From assembly GCF_049723905.1 (NCBI RefSeq), contig NZ_JBJKFD010000001.1, positions 1,550,001-1,614,000 of the forward strand: a DNA stretch of 64,000 nt, given 5' to 3'. This document shows positions 7,120 to 16,920 of this stretch, one piece after another (position 1 is the stretch's first letter; every line of letters starts with the position of its first letter). Source of the stretch: G963665185 sp049723905 (GTDB lineage: Bacteria > Desulfobacterota > Desulfovibrionia > Desulfovibrionales > Desulfovibrionaceae). The notes beneath the pieces are model-generated. The model saw only the letters and a program-made list of their open reading frames with translations. It was not told the DNA's origin and did no database searches. Both the position numbers and the translations under genes were made by a program.

Positions 7120-9552
7120 TCAGCTTTCCCGGCAGAAACTCATATCCACAAGGTCATGGGTTCCCTGTATGGCGCGCCGGGCAATTCTGGATTCCAGATA
7201 CAAGGCCAGCGCAGCCACGGCCCTGTCCCCGGAGGTGAAGACGGGCACGCCCTTTTCCCGCAGCTCATTGCGGAGCGGATCATACAATCCGCCGCCGTCC
7301 GCCACGGCCAGAATGGGCTTGTCGCAACGGGCCACCAACGCTGGCAGCAGGGTGGTGTATCCGTTTTCATTGTCCATGTGATATGCGGACGTGGTGTCCG
7401 CCAGGGTATGCACGGCGGGAGAAATCGGGTCCAGCCCCAGAATCAGGGCATCCACGCCGCAATCGCTGACCACGATATCGGCTATCTTCACATGGGCATC
7501 GTCATCTGAGCCAGGATTGATGTCCAGCGGGTTGGTCAGGGTGACCAGAGAGTCCAGCCGTTTGCTTTGCAGCACTTCCAGGATGGCAGCCTTGCTCTGC
7601 TCGCTCAGGCTGGCCATGTTCAGGCGGTAGTCATCGGAGTGGATGGAGTCGGCCATGCCCACGGCCTCGTAGCCCGAACCGCTGACCACACCAAGGCGAT
7701 TGCCCCGGATGGACTTTCCATGCAGGCATTCGGCCAGCAGAAAGAGATCCTGAAACTCCACGAAACTGCGGGCAATGCTGGCTCCGGCCTGGCGCACGCA
7801 GGTTTCGCAAACCATGTAGTCGCCAGCCAGGGAAGCCGTATGGCCGCTGGTGGCGGACTTGCCCTCGGGCGTACGTCCCGCCTTGTAGAACACCACATCC
7901 TTGCCAGCCAGAACGGCCCGCCGCACTCCACGGCAAAAGGCCAGTCCATCCAGATTATTGAACCCTTCGGCGTACACGGCAATGACGTCCACATCGTCGG
8001 CATCGGCGAAATAATTGACCATGTCGCCCAAGGTCAGGTCGGTCTGGTTGCCCATGGAAATAAGATAGCCGGGCTGCAGCTGCGGGCACTGGGTGGTGCG
8101 GTTGACCATGAAGGCACCGCTCTGGCTTATCAGGGCCGCGCGCTTGTGATTGCCGGAACGGTCCTTGGGCAATTTTTCCTCGGGCACGAACCAGGTGTCG
8201 TAGCGTCCCGGATACGAAACCACGCCCATGCTGTTGGCCCCCAAAAAGATAGGCCCACCCTCTTCCGTGGCATGCGCCTCCTTGACCCGGGCGATCACCC
8301 GGGCGGCGCGTTCGCGGCTTTCCGCGGTTTCTCCCATGCCGCCGGGAATAAGCAGCACGCTCTGCGCTGCGTCACGGCTGATCACTTCGTCAACAAGATC
8401 GGGTACCTGGGCCGCCCCAATGGACACCACAAAAAGGTCCAGTTTCTCGTCCAGTGATGCCAGGTCGGGAACGCAGCGCACGCCGTCAATTTCGTCCACA
8501 CCTTCGCGGATGACCACCACCTTTTCCCGAGGAAAGCCCTGGGCCAGGATATTCTGCAGCATGGTGCGCCCGTAGTTCTGGCGCGAAGCGGAAACACCAA
8601 CAATGCCTATACGCTCCGGCTGAACCATGTTTTTGATCTTGCGTACCGGCCTGCCCGCCTCCTGCGGTTTGGGCAGGGAAAAGCGCAACATGCCGTCCAA
8701 GGGAACCATGAGGTAATCGGTAAAGGCGAAGGGGTTGATTTCCAGCTCGTCGATGATGAACGGCGCATCCGGGTTGGTGGGCGCAAAGTGCCGCCCCGTG
8801 CTGATAAAGGCACTGAAGCACTCGATGATCTGCTCGTCCGTGACAATGCGGCGCTGTCCGCGGGTAAGCCCGGCCAGTTTGCGGTAGGAAATGGTCTTTT
8901 TGAACAGTTCGAAAAACTTCTGCCCGTCCGTCATTTCCACGGAAGCAGCTACAATGGCCTGCCCTTTGCGGAAACGCTCGGCGTACAGTTCCGCGTCCGT
9001 ACCGCCCAGCCCGGCGCTGATGACCGTGCCGAATTCGCGGGTCCGGCGCAGCCCCACAATAAGTTCGTTGCCAAAGGCCTCGGAATCCGGCGGCATGAAC
9101 TGTACCTGGAGCACGCCCTTGATGTCGTTGCTGATGGCCGCAACCAGGGACTCTCCTTCCAGACCGCGATAGGCCTTGGGGGCGGCCTCCATGTTGCGTT
9201 CTATCCAGAGCGCATAATTTTCCGGCACTTCGTACTGCATCCGGCGCGCCGCAGACCGGACCTTGTTGGGGTCCTTGTCCACCACGCGCACGCCTCCGAC
9301 CTCGGTCTTATGGATGATGGTCGGCGAGACGATCTTGAGCACGGCCTTTTCACCGGGCAAAGAGAGTATTTCCTCGTCGCTGCACTGCACACCACGCGGA
9401 AGCAGGTTGCACTTGGGAGGAGTTTCAGCCCCCAGATGGGTAAGGAAATTATAGACTTCGTATTCGTAGAGAAAATCGCGTCCCTCTTTATGGGCAAGCG
9501 TCAGCTGCTCCGTATGGGCATCGAAATTGACCGTAGGCGTTTTGTGTTCCAT
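7120..9552 (-). CDS. ADP-forming acyl-CoA synthetase, ATP-grasp domain first
   Basis: Acetate:CoA ligase (ADP-forming)-like enzyme of 810 residues, expected to convert acyl-CoA, ADP and Pi to acid, ATP and CoA, or the reverse. An ATP-grasp domain occupies about 25-290 (KIVSPTIIHKTEVGGVRVV), a CoA-binding Rossmann domain starts near 311 (RIGIVGVSASR), and succinyl-CoA-ligase-like domains follow. His570 in SGHTASLAGD is the expected phosphohistidine. The start is ATG 9552 with GGAG seven bases upstream; the open frame extends further but lacks homology-like content. The domain order is the reverse of the second such enzyme in this window (50381-52483). The acyl substrate is unknown. It follows the HD gene but is separated from it by a terminator. 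Confidence 0.88.
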   Translation of the reverse strand: MEHKTPTVNFDAHTEQLTLAHKEGRDFLYEYEVYNFLTHLGAETPPKCNLLPRGVQCSDEEILSLPGEKAVLKIVSPTIIHKTEVGGVRVVDKDPNKVRSAARRMQYEVPENYALWIERNMEAAPKAYRGLEGESLVAAISNDIKGVLQVQFMPPDSEAFGNELIVGLRRTREFGTVISAGLGGTDAELYAERFRKGQAIVAASVEMTDGQKFFELFKKTISYRKLAGLTRGQRRIVTDEQIIECFSAFISTGRHFAPTNPDAPFIIDELEINPFAFTDYLMVPLDGMLRFSLPKPQEAGRPVRKIKNMVQPERIGIVGVSASRQNYGRTMLQNILAQGFPREKVVVIREGVDEIDGVRCVPDLASLDEKLDLFVVSIGAAQVPDLVDEVISRDAAQSVLLIPGGMGETAESRERAARVIARVKEAHATEEGGPIFLGANSMGVVSYPGRYDTWFVPEEKLPKDRSGNHKRAALISQSGAFMVNRTTQCPQLQPGYLISMGNQTDLTLGDMVNYFADADDVDVIAVYAEGFNNLDGLAFCRGVRRAVLAGKDVVFYKAGRTPEGKSATSGHTASLAGDYMVCETCVRQAGASIARSFVEFQDLFLLAECLHGKSIRGNRLGVVSGSGYEAVGMADSIHSDDYRLNMASLSEQSKAAILEVLQSKRLDSLVTLTNPLDINPGSDDDAHVKIADIVVSDCGVDALILGLDPISPAVHTLADTTSAYHMDNENGYTTLLPALVARCDKPILAVADGGGLYDPLRNELREKGVPVFTSGDRAVAALALYLESRIARRAIQGTHDLVDMSFCRES

Positions 9553-9657
9553 AAGAATGCTCCAATGCTCGAATTCCTGGCCGTATCCTACCGATTTTTT
9601 TACCCAATGCCAAAGGGGCAAGTCAAAAAAAACGACAAACGGCAGAGTTCGGCCAAC

Positions 9658-9706
9658 AAAAAACCGTCCGAGGATGCGGGGGATTCCGCCTCCCTCGAAC
9701 GGTTTT
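9658..9706 (-). terminator. Rho-independent terminator of the argJ-HD unit
   Basis: Read on the minus strand, AAAACCGTTCGAGG pairs with CCTCGGACGGTTTT across a GC-rich loop, with one G-T pair, and ends in a T run. It sits between the HD gene and the acyl-CoA synthetase. Confidence 0.8.
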
Positions 9707-9749
9707 CGGCTGTTCGGCCACAGGGCCGAGAATATTTTTGTTGAACGAC

Positions 9750-10379
9750 CTAATCTTTCCTGCCGTTCTTGTTCTGCCACCAGGTCCGGTCCGGCCCTTT
9801 GTACCACCAATCCGTGTGGTCGGTGGTGCTGGCCTGCTCGGCAAGCTGCTTTCCGTATTCGGTACGCAACCGCTTGAGCGCGTCCGCCATCCAGGTTCCG
9901 GCGTACTTGTTGCCCAGGTCCAGCTCTTCCTTCAGGTTCAGGATCAAATCTATCTGGTCCGCGTCCTGGGCAAGCTGCGCTTCCAGACTCTGCACCTCTT
10001 CCAGCTCGTCCCACAGGGCAAGGATGGCATCGCCCAATCCGGTGCCCATTGTGGCATCACGCAGGGCCTGGGTGCGGTCGCTGGTATTGTACTTGCGGTG
10101 CACGTAATTGAAGTCGCCCGTACGGGCCTCGTGGATGTCGTGGAACAGGCAGAGCATCACGGTCTTGGCCTTGTCCGCCCCTGCCATATCCGCCAGGACA
10201 TAGCCAATGACCGTAGTACGGTAGGAATGCTCGGCCACGCTTTCCTTGCCGGTGCCCAGAAAATCATACCCGGTACGCGGCGTATGGCGCAGCATGCCAA
10301 TTTCAAACAAAAAGTCGGTCAATCGTTTGATGCGGTCGCGATCTTTCAGATTGGCCGTAAAATCGCAGGGAGTCGTCAT
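9750..10379 (-). CDS. HD domain phosphohydrolase (YfbR/HDDC2-like)
   Basis: Soluble 209-residue HD-domain protein. Metal ligands are visible as His51 (AEHSYR), the HDIHEARTGD block near 80-90 and a later Asp (QDADQIDLI). This matches the COG1896 group, whose studied member YfbR is a 5'-deoxynucleotidase; the true substrate here is unproven. The C-terminus carries an unusual tail rich in Trp and charged residues (DWWYKGPDRTWWQNKN). Its ATG lies two bases after the argJ stop with AGGA upstream, so the two genes form one unit. Confidence 0.82.
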   Translation of the reverse strand: MTTPCDFTANLKDRDRIKRLTDFLFEIGMLRHTPRTGYDFLGTGKESVAEHSYRTTVIGYVLADMAGADKAKTVMLCLFHDIHEARTGDFNYVHRKYNTSDRTQALRDATMGTGLGDAILALWDELEEVQSLEAQLAQDADQIDLILNLKEELDLGNKYAGTWMADALKRLRTEYGKQLAEQASTTDHTDWWYKGPDRTWWQNKNGRKD

Positions 10380-10381
10380 TA

Positions 10382-11569
10382 TCAGGTCCTGTAATCAGCA
10401 TTGATGCTGATGTATTCATGTGTGAGGTCCGAGGCCAAAAGCTCGTAGGCTCCGTCGCCTGCGGCCAGTTCTATATCGATGGGAATTTCGGCACGCTTCA
10501 TGGTCAGGGCCAGCAGGCCGTCCATATCGCCCTGCACGGGTGCGCCGTCGGTAAAAATCACCACACCGCCGATGCGCATGGTCACATGGTCGGGCTCGAA
10601 TTCCGCGCCACTCCGGCCCAGGGCTGCCACAATACGGCCCCAGTTGGGATCGCACCCAAACAGGGCGGTTTTGACCAGGGGCGAGTTGCCTATGGTACGG
10701 GCGACCATTTCGGCCTGCGCCTGGTCCACGGCCCCGCTTACCCGGATGCGGGCAACCTTGGTGCCGCCTTCGGCATCTTCAACAATCATATAAGCCAGAT
10801 CCTGGCAGACCTCGGTAAGGGCCTTTTCCAGGGCGTCCAGCTCCGCGCCCTGCGGGCGTGCTCCGCTCTGCCCGTTGGCCAGGGCCAGAATCGTGTCGTT
10901 CGTGGAGGTGTCGCCGTCCACTGTAACGCGGTTGAAGCTTACATCCACGGCGCGGCGCAGAGCCTGCTGCCACCAGGCGGGATCAACCTCGGCATCGCAC
11001 GTCACAAAGCCCAGCAGGGTCGCCATGTTCGGGCTAATCATGCCCGCGCCCTTGGCCATGCCGAGTATGCGCACTTCGCCGCCGTCCACGTCTATTACAC
11101 GCCAGGACAGCTTGGGCACGTTGTCCGTGGTCATGATGGCCCGGGCAAACTCTACGGGACCAGCCGTGGTGAGGGATTCTCCCAGTTCGGGCATGGCCGC
11201 ACGCCACTTGTGCATGTCGAACTGCTGTCCGATAACGCCGGTGGAGGTCGGTAAAATTTCCGAGGCCTTCAACCCCAGCGCATCTCCCACAAGAATCAGC
11301 GACTCACGGCATCGGGCCAGTCCTTCCCCACCGGTACAGGCGTTTGCCTGGCCGGAGTTGGCCATGAGTGCGCGGAATTGACCGCCTCGCTGCAGAGAAT
11401 CAATGCACACGAGAACCGGCGCGGCTTGAAATTTATTTGTTGTGAACACTCCGGCCGCGCTTGCGGGGACTTCGCTCACAATCACGCCGAGATCGAGCCG
11501 ACCGGGCTTTTTGAACCCCGCGCCTGCTGCTGCGAAACAAAAACCTCTGGGGACTGGAATAGGTGTCAT
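10382..11569 (-). CDS. argJ: Bifunctional glutamate N-acetyltransferase / amino-acid acetyltransferase ArgJ
   Basis: Arginine biosynthesis enzyme of about 395 residues that moves acetyl groups from N-acetylornithine to glutamate; bifunctional members also use acetyl-CoA. The precursor cleaves itself at the Ala-Thr bond in SPNMATLLGF, giving alpha and beta chains with the Thr as nucleophile. Other family marks are KGAGMI, DGDTSTNDT and the C-terminal GDGAYE region. The start is ATG 11569, with GGAG eight bases upstream; the longer open frame adds 21 residues with no support. Whether it is mono- or bifunctional cannot be read from sequence. Confidence 0.94.
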   Translation of the reverse strand: MTPIPVPRGFCFAAAGAGFKKPGRLDLGVIVSEVPASAAGVFTTNKFQAAPVLVCIDSLQRGGQFRALMANSGQANACTGGEGLARCRESLILVGDALGLKASEILPTSTGVIGQQFDMHKWRAAMPELGESLTTAGPVEFARAIMTTDNVPKLSWRVIDVDGGEVRILGMAKGAGMISPNMATLLGFVTCDAEVDPAWWQQALRRAVDVSFNRVTVDGDTSTNDTILALANGQSGARPQGAELDALEKALTEVCQDLAYMIVEDAEGGTKVARIRVSGAVDQAQAEMVARTIGNSPLVKTALFGCDPNWGRIVAALGRSGAEFEPDHVTMRIGGVVIFTDGAPVQGDMDGLLALTMKRAEIPIDIELAAGDGAYELLASDLTHEYISINADYRT

Positions 11570-11840
11570 GTGTTCTCCGAAATAAGTCTGTGTAAAAGCA
11601 TACGTCCAAACGGATTCGGCAGGATAGCCCAAGGCCCCCCAGGGTTCAAAAGATTTTTACTGCGGAAGAAAAATTCATCTGCCCTGCGAACTGAAAATTG
11701 AAAGAAGAAGTCAATATCATCGAAAAGAGAAATGGCTCATTAATCATAAAAAATCATACCACTTGCAGTATCCACTGCTTATCGTGATCTCAACCTAACT
11801 ATTATGGATATTAAAAATTTCATCCGCAAGGGAGTCGCAA

Positions 11841-13613
11841 ATGTTTCTTAATAACATTAGGGTCGGTTATAAACTGCTCATTCTCCTTATCATCAACGCC
11901 CTTTTGTACGTACTGATCGGAGGCATTGCGCTTGTCAGCGCCGACCGCATCAATGGTCAATTGGAAAAGGTCTTCAGCAGAGACCTGCAAGGCAAATCCT
12001 TTCTTTTGGAAGCCGACCGGGATCTTCACCAGGCGCTCATAGCAGAGCGTACCCTGCTCTTCGTCGAGCCCGGCAGCGAGATGTTCGCCAAACAACTCGA
12101 GTCATACACATCCAATAAAAAACAGGCCGACACCCGAATAGGCAAGTTCAAGGCCCTGGAAACAACCAAGGAGCAGGACGCCCTGGTAGATGCCTACTTT
12201 GCAGACCGTAAAAAATGGGACGAGGTCTCCCTCCGTCTGGTCAAGGACCGCCAGGAAGGCAAATCCACCGAAGAACTCGCGTCCAGCGCTTTGCAGATAA
12301 ACGCGGAACGCTTCGACGCCATGCGCGACCATATCGACCATCTGACGGAAATGCTCAACCAGCAGGCAGCGCAAGCGCGGTCCGATGCCGTCAAGCTCTT
12401 CCACGACCTTATTATTCTGCTTATTACGCTGACCTTAGCCAGCGTCCTCCTGGGTGCGGTGGTTACCTGGCTTATCGCTCGCAACATCACCCGTCCCCTG
12501 TCCCGCATTCTTGAATTCACCAAGCGGCTGGCCAAAAACGACTTTCCACCGGCCCTGGCTCTCGGACGCAAGGACGAAATCGGCATTCTGGCAACATCTT
12601 TCGACAACATGAACGTCCTGCTCCAAGACAACCTCGAGCAGATAGAAAAGAAAAGTGAAGAAGCCGAAGGCAAGGCGGAAGAGGCAACCAAGGCGACGCA
12701 CAAGGCCGAAGAAGCCACTCGTCAGGCCCAGCAGGCCCGCAGCGAGGGAATGTATCATGCTGCCCAGCGGCTGGAATCAATCGTCGAACGCGTCAACAGC
12801 GCTTCGGAAAAAATATCCAACCAGTCTGAAGTCATATTGCAGGGATCGGAAGTTCAAAGTGCGCGGGTAAGTGAAACCGCCACAGCCATGGAAGAAATGA
12901 ACGCCACGGTTCTGGAAGTGGCCCGCAACTCCAGCGAGGCGACGAGCATGAGCCAGGAAGCCAAGGACGAAGCCGAAAAAGGCGCCAAAGTGGTGGGCAA
13001 CTCCATAGAAGCCATACGGACCACGCAGCAGCAGGCGGAAGAACTGCGCGAAAACATGACCCTGCTCGGACAAAAGGCCGACGCCATCGGATCGGTAATG
13101 AACGTCATCAACGACATTGCGGATCAGACCAACCTGCTGGCCCTCAACGCGGCCATTGAAGCAGCCCGGGCAGGCGATGCGGGCAGAGGCTTTGCGGTTG
13201 TCGCCGACGAAGTCCGCAAGCTTGCGGAAAAAACCATGAGCGCAACCAAGGAGGTCGGCGACTCCATCCAGGCCATTCAGGACGCAGCCAAAAGCAATAT
13301 GGAATCCACGCAAATCGCCGTGGAAGACCTGGGCAAAGCTGTGGATCAGGCCATGGAGTCCGGCAACGTCCTGCGCCAGATAGTGGAAAAAGTGGATGTT
13401 TCAGCACAGCAGATCCAGTCCATTGCCACGGCCACGGAAGAACAATCGGCCACAAGCGAGCAGATAAACCACGCCATTGAGGAAATAGACCGTATTACAG
13501 CGGAAACCTCGGCAGGAGTGAACGAATCCGTCGCGGCTTTGCGCGATCTGGCGGAGCAGACCCACAGCCTCAAGATGCTCATCGACGAGCTGAAAGAGGA
13601 AGGGAAAGGCTGA
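11841..13613 (+). CDS. Methyl-accepting chemotaxis protein with four-helix-bundle sensor
   Basis: Transmembrane chemoreceptor of 590 residues. TM1 is at about 11-33, a periplasmic helical (4HB-type) sensor runs to about 188, TM2 is at about 189-212, and a HAMP domain (ITRPLSRILEFTKRLAKNDF) follows. The signalling hairpin has its conserved tip at about 420-455 (DQTNLLALNAAIEAARAGD, GRGFAVVADEVRKLAEKT). Long Glu/Ala-rich coiled coils flank the HAMP. No C-terminal CheR-binding pentapeptide is seen. The ATG has AAGGGAG upstream. The ligand is unknown. It is a single-gene unit ending in a strong terminator. Confidence 0.95.
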   Translation: MFLNNIRVGYKLLILLIINALLYVLIGGIALVSADRINGQLEKVFSRDLQGKSFLLEADRDLHQALIAERTLLFVEPGSEMFAKQLESYTSNKKQADTRIGKFKALETTKEQDALVDAYFADRKKWDEVSLRLVKDRQEGKSTEELASSALQINAERFDAMRDHIDHLTEMLNQQAAQARSDAVKLFHDLIILLITLTLASVLLGAVVTWLIARNITRPLSRILEFTKRLAKNDFPPALALGRKDEIGILATSFDNMNVLLQDNLEQIEKKSEEAEGKAEEATKATHKAEEATRQAQQARSEGMYHAAQRLESIVERVNSASEKISNQSEVILQGSEVQSARVSETATAMEEMNATVLEVARNSSEATSMSQEAKDEAEKGAKVVGNSIEAIRTTQQQAEELRENMTLLGQKADAIGSVMNVINDIADQTNLLALNAAIEAARAGDAGRGFAVVADEVRKLAEKTMSATKEVGDSIQAIQDAAKSNMESTQIAVEDLGKAVDQAMESGNVLRQIVEKVDVSAQQIQSIATATEEQSATSEQINHAIEEIDRITAETSAGVNESVAALRDLAEQTHSLKMLIDELKEEGKG

Positions 13614-13665
13614 GGCTGAGGTGAAACGTAAAGAAACTCTTTGGTAGACACAAACAGTCTGAGAA

Positions 13666-13700
13666 AGGCACGAAAGCACCATTGCTTTCGTGCCTTTTTT
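13666..13700 (+). terminator. Rho-independent terminator after the chemoreceptor
   Basis: A perfect 13-bp stem (AGGCACGAAAGCA with its complement) around a CCAT loop, followed by T6. It is one of the strongest terminators in the window. The 277 bases after it, up to the DUF1614 gene, show no gene or clear motif. Confidence 0.95.
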
Positions 13701-13977
13701 ATGCCGGGAGCACGGCCCAGAAATGAACGCAGCGCCCGACCAGGCAGGCTGCCCGGAAAGGTGCGGAATCCAGAAAAGATCACCGTCGATAAAAAATCAA
13801 AGGCGACACATATTCTTCATACGCGAGGGGCAGAATTTTTCGCTGCAATGAAGGGAGCATGTGTTTCCGAGCAGACTGAAAAGGCGGTTTTCCTGCCCCC
13901 ACCTTCCATGCTATATGCTATGTGCCCGGCGCAAGCCGCATCATCTTCGAACCTTCTACCAAAGGACGACACAGCCC

Positions 13978-14685
13978 ATGCCTCGTGGACCATTTTTTCA
14001 CTTTCCCCTGGCCGGACTCGCCTTTTTCGTGCTTTTCATCGGCCTGGGGCTGCTCTTTGTTTTCGTCCAGGTCGGGATAATCACCGTGGCCTTTGCCAAA
14101 CTCGGCCTTACTCCGTGGCAGGGATTTCTGCTTCTCATGGCGACGTTGTTCGGCAGTTCCATCAACCTGCCCCTCTTCAAGACAGGACGCCAGGTACATA
14201 TGTGCACGCCGGATCTCGGCTCGTTTTTCCGCCATGTACGCGGCCCCCGTTATTCCTGCCCCGAAGGGCAGCTCATGGACCAGCAGGTCTGCATCAACAT
14301 GGGGGGCTGCATCATCCCCTGTTTTCTGAGCTTTCACCTGCTCACCCTGGGCAGCCCGGCCCTGCCGTTCATCCTGTGCACCGCCATTGTGGCGGCCGCC
14401 TGCTACAAGATGGCACGCCCCCTCCAGGGAGTGGGCATCGGCATTCCCTTTCTTATTCCGCCGCTCATCACCGCCCTGGCGGCCATGCTGCTGGCCCCTC
14501 CGGAAACAGCTCCGCACGTGGCCTATGTTGCCGGTTCGCTGGGGACGTTGATAGGCGCGGATGTGCTCCATCTGCTGACCCCGCGCACCATGTCGCAGCT
14601 GGAGGCCCCCATGCTTTCCATCGGCGGTGCAGGTACCTTTGATGGTATTTTCATCACCGGCATCCTGGCCGTACTGCTGGCCTGA
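13978..14685 (+). CDS. DUF1614 family membrane protein
   Basis: Polytopic inner-membrane protein of 235 residues with about seven hydrophobic segments (for example FHFPLAGLAFFVLFIGLGLL at the N-terminus). The family name is DUF1614; no activity is known. Conserved-looking Cys residues cluster around 65-105 (MCTPDLG, YSCPEG, QVCIN, GGCIIPC), facing the second third of the protein. A GADVLHLLTP segment near the end is typical. The start is ATG 13978 with AAAGGA upstream; the open frame begins earlier, but the extension is Arg/His rich and unlike a membrane protein. It ends just before a strong terminator. Confidence 0.8.
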   Translation: MPRGPFFHFPLAGLAFFVLFIGLGLLFVFVQVGIITVAFAKLGLTPWQGFLLLMATLFGSSINLPLFKTGRQVHMCTPDLGSFFRHVRGPRYSCPEGQLMDQQVCINMGGCIIPCFLSFHLLTLGSPALPFILCTAIVAAACYKMARPLQGVGIGIPFLIPPLITALAAMLLAPPETAPHVAYVAGSLGTLIGADVLHLLTPRTMSQLEAPMLSIGGAGTFDGIFITGILAVLLA

Positions 14686-14708
14686 TTTTCCACATAGCCC
14701 AAAAACAG

Positions 14709-14760
14709 ACAGGCCGCCCAAGGCAGTGCGTAAGGTACACTTGGGCGGCCTGTTCTTTTT
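14709..14760. terminator. Rho-independent terminator between DUF1614 and the broken LUD gene
   Basis: CAGGCCGCCCAAG at 14710 pairs perfectly with its complement ending at 14752, followed by a T-rich run. It serves the plus-strand gene and could also stop the converging minus-strand transcript. Confidence 0.9.
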
Positions 14761-14789
14761 AAAAATACAGATGAAAATACGTTGTCAAG

Positions 14790-15432
14790 CTACAGGCCGT
14801 ATTCCCCCTGGATCAACACCACGGAGATGCGTCCGGCAGGCCAGCTTTTTTCCGTAATCGTCCAGACATTGCAAATGCAGTCCGGACTGTTGCAGTCCAT
14901 ACACTTGCCGGTTTTGACGCAAGGGGTCTTTGAACCATGTCTTTTGGCATTGAGCGGGGCTGCCTTTTTCCGAATGCGAGCCACGGCCTGGTCCGGCCCT
15001 TCCACTCTTTTATTCGTGCCTATGGTCAAAACAACGTGGCGTGGGCCACTCACAATGGCGCCACCCCTGTTGCCTGTCTTGTCCAGATTGACAAGCTGCC
15101 CGGCCGTGGTCAGAGCATTGGTGCCGGTAAAAAAACAGCTCGGGCAGCAGGGCCCGGCGACGCCTTTCCCCAATTTACGCCCGCTCCACGCCCTTTTCAA
15201 TGGCATTGAGGAATGACCAGCCGTCTGTTCCGGCTCTGCTGCGCATGTCGTCCTGAATTCCCGTGGCGAACAGGGTCATGGAATCTCCAAAGGAGACCAA
15301 CCCCGGCGAAATGTCGGGCAAAATATCATCGAGAATTATCTGGCGTGCCTGGGCGGGGTCTTCGGCTGTAAAGACGTTGAAATTATTTTTTTCAAGAGAT
15401 GCGACGGTCTGTTCCACCAAAGACTGATCCAT
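14790..15432 (-). pseudogene. Broken LUD-domain (YkgG/LutC-like) protein gene
   Basis: Remnant of a lactate-utilisation (LUD, DUF162) family gene of about 210 codons. The 5' part reads MDQSLVEQTVASLEKNNF onward with the family motif SFGDSMTLFATG. An in-frame TAA at 15175-15177 interrupts it where the family continues with a Glu/Ile-rich helix. The same frame then reads IGERRRRALLPELFF, and a run of seven A (15129-15135, plus strand) shifts the frame. After the shift the family sequence resumes: TGTNALT, NLDKTGNRGG, KTPCVKTGKCMDC and NVWTITEKS, to the natural end. Two separate lesions make a sequencing error alone unlikely. GAGGAG lies upstream of the ATG. Confidence 0.88.
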
Positions 15433-15462
15433 GAAAAAAGACTCCTCGCAACACATGATAAA

Positions 15463-15506
15463 AAAAACGGTCCTACGCCAATTGATACATGCGTAGGACC
15501 GTTTTT
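15463..15506. terminator. Bidirectional Rho-independent terminator
   Basis: A 16-bp perfect stem (AAAAACGGTCCTACGC and complement) around a 12-base loop. It separates the HD-GYP gene from the LUD remnant on the minus strand. Confidence 0.9.
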
Positions 15507-15534
15507 AAGACATCAAATATGATGTACGCCCGGT

Positions 15535-16551
15535 TTACTTGCGTCCCGTCAACACCATGGACTGCAGCATGCCGGACATTTTCTTCTCGTAGCGAGGGTC
15601 ACTGGCCAGGGAATTGACCGCGTCCACGGGGTCCATGGCTGCAGCATAAGGGCGTTTGGTGATCATGGCGCAATACGAATCCACCAAAGCGCACATTTTG
15701 CCCAACGGAGACATGTCCTGCCCTTTCAACTTCTGGGGATAGCCGGACCCGTCCAAACGCTCGTGGTGTTCCAGCACGCAACGCTCCACTTCCGGGAATT
15801 TGAGGTCGAGCTTAGCAAGCATTTCGTACGCCAGGGAGGGGTGGGTCAAAACCTTGTTCTGTTCCTCAATGGTCAGCGATTTGTCCTTGTTGCGTACGAA
15901 CACGGGAATCTTGGTCATGCCCAGATCGTGCAGCAGCAGGCCCACGGCCAGATTATCAAATGTTTTGCGCTTGATTTTTCCGTTTTTGAAATCATCGGCA
16001 TACAGCCGGTTGAACAGTGCCAGCCCCACAGCGCTACAGTTCACGCTGTGGGTGGCAAGTGTATGTTCCTTCTGCAACCGGCGCAGCAGCGCCTTGATGC
16101 GGAAAAGGTCGCCCCACAGGTATTCCGTAAGCACCAGAATGTCTTCGTGCAGACGGTCGAATACAATTTTGACCGGCTGCTCCAAAAAATTTTCCATGCG
16201 CATGGTCAACGCCTGCATGAAAATATCGGCGATTTCGCTTTCCTTGAGGTTTTTATCCACCAGCACCAGGTCAAGCTGGTAACTTATGTGTTTCACGTAA
16301 ATAGGGTGATCTTTACGGGAAACGAAAATAAACCCCTCGCGTACCATGCTGTTGAGTTCTTCTATCTGTTCATTGGAAAGACGCCCCCCAACCTTGTAAT
16401 ACGGTTCAATACGGGAGATCTCCTCTTTAAAATGGAAAATATCCAAAGGAGGCCGGTACTTGGAAAAACTCCCGAGAATATCAGGATTGATCTGGTAGTA
16501 TTCCTCATTGAGGCTGTGCGGGACGTCGACCAACTTTTTGCTTGGATTCAC
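15535..16551 (-). CDS. HD-GYP domain protein (putative cyclic-di-GMP phosphodiesterase)
   Basis: About 338 residues. An N-terminal domain of unknown type (about 1-150, with DIFHFKEEI and YYKVGGRLSNEQIEEL) precedes an HD-GYP domain. The HD motif is HDLGMTKIP and the GYP motif HHERLDGSGYP. HD-GYP enzymes hydrolyse cyclic-di-GMP; activity here is inferred from intact motifs. I place the start at GTG 16551, because GGGGAG lies five bases upstream. A TTG at 16644 would add 31 residues but has no ribosome site. It reads away from the division cluster, and an array of MraZ-like boxes lies about 370 bases upstream. Confidence 0.87.
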   Translation of the reverse strand: MNPSKKLVDVPHSLNEEYYQINPDILGSFSKYRPPLDIFHFKEEISRIEPYYKVGGRLSNEQIEELNSMVREGFIFVSRKDHPIYVKHISYQLDLVLVDKNLKESEIADIFMQALTMRMENFLEQPVKIVFDRLHEDILVLTEYLWGDLFRIKALLRRLQKEHTLATHSVNCSAVGLALFNRLYADDFKNGKIKRKTFDNLAVGLLLHDLGMTKIPVFVRNKDKSLTIEEQNKVLTHPSLAYEMLAKLDLKFPEVERCVLEHHERLDGSGYPQKLKGQDMSPLGKMCALVDSYCAMITKRPYAAAMDPVDAVNSLASDPRYEKKMSGMLQSMVLTGRK

Positions 16552-16920
16552 ATCGTCTCCCCAAACATTGCGCAAGGTGCTTTTTGTTTCCGTATCTAAA
16601 CTGCGAAGAAGCAGTTTCCCCTGCCCGCCGCTTTTCTCTGGCAAATAAAGAAATACGTTGGGGGCTATGAGACGGCAAGTTTCGCATAGAGTTTATACGT
16701 TTGCCCGATTTGCTGCAAGTACGAGGCTGGCATCATCGAAAACATCCAAGCAAAATATAGAGATAAACACATTCACCCCCCGTTAAAATATCAATTCCCC
16801 ATCGTTTCCTGCACATCATCCCATAGTTTATTTCCATTGCACCATTTATCAGAACAATTCCTCCCTCCCAGGAATACGCTGTAAAAAGGTACTTTTTCAA
16901 AAAATTCTACCTTCCACATC

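Noticed and set aside
9553..10014. A 154-codon N-terminal extension of the acyl-CoA synthetase
   Set aside because: It runs antisense through a terminator and overlaps the HD gene; ATG 9552 has a proper ribosome site.
15175..15177. In-frame stop in the LUD gene as possible recoding (selenocysteine)
   Set aside because: The codon is TAA, not TGA, and a second lesion (a frame shift) follows, so loss of function is simpler.
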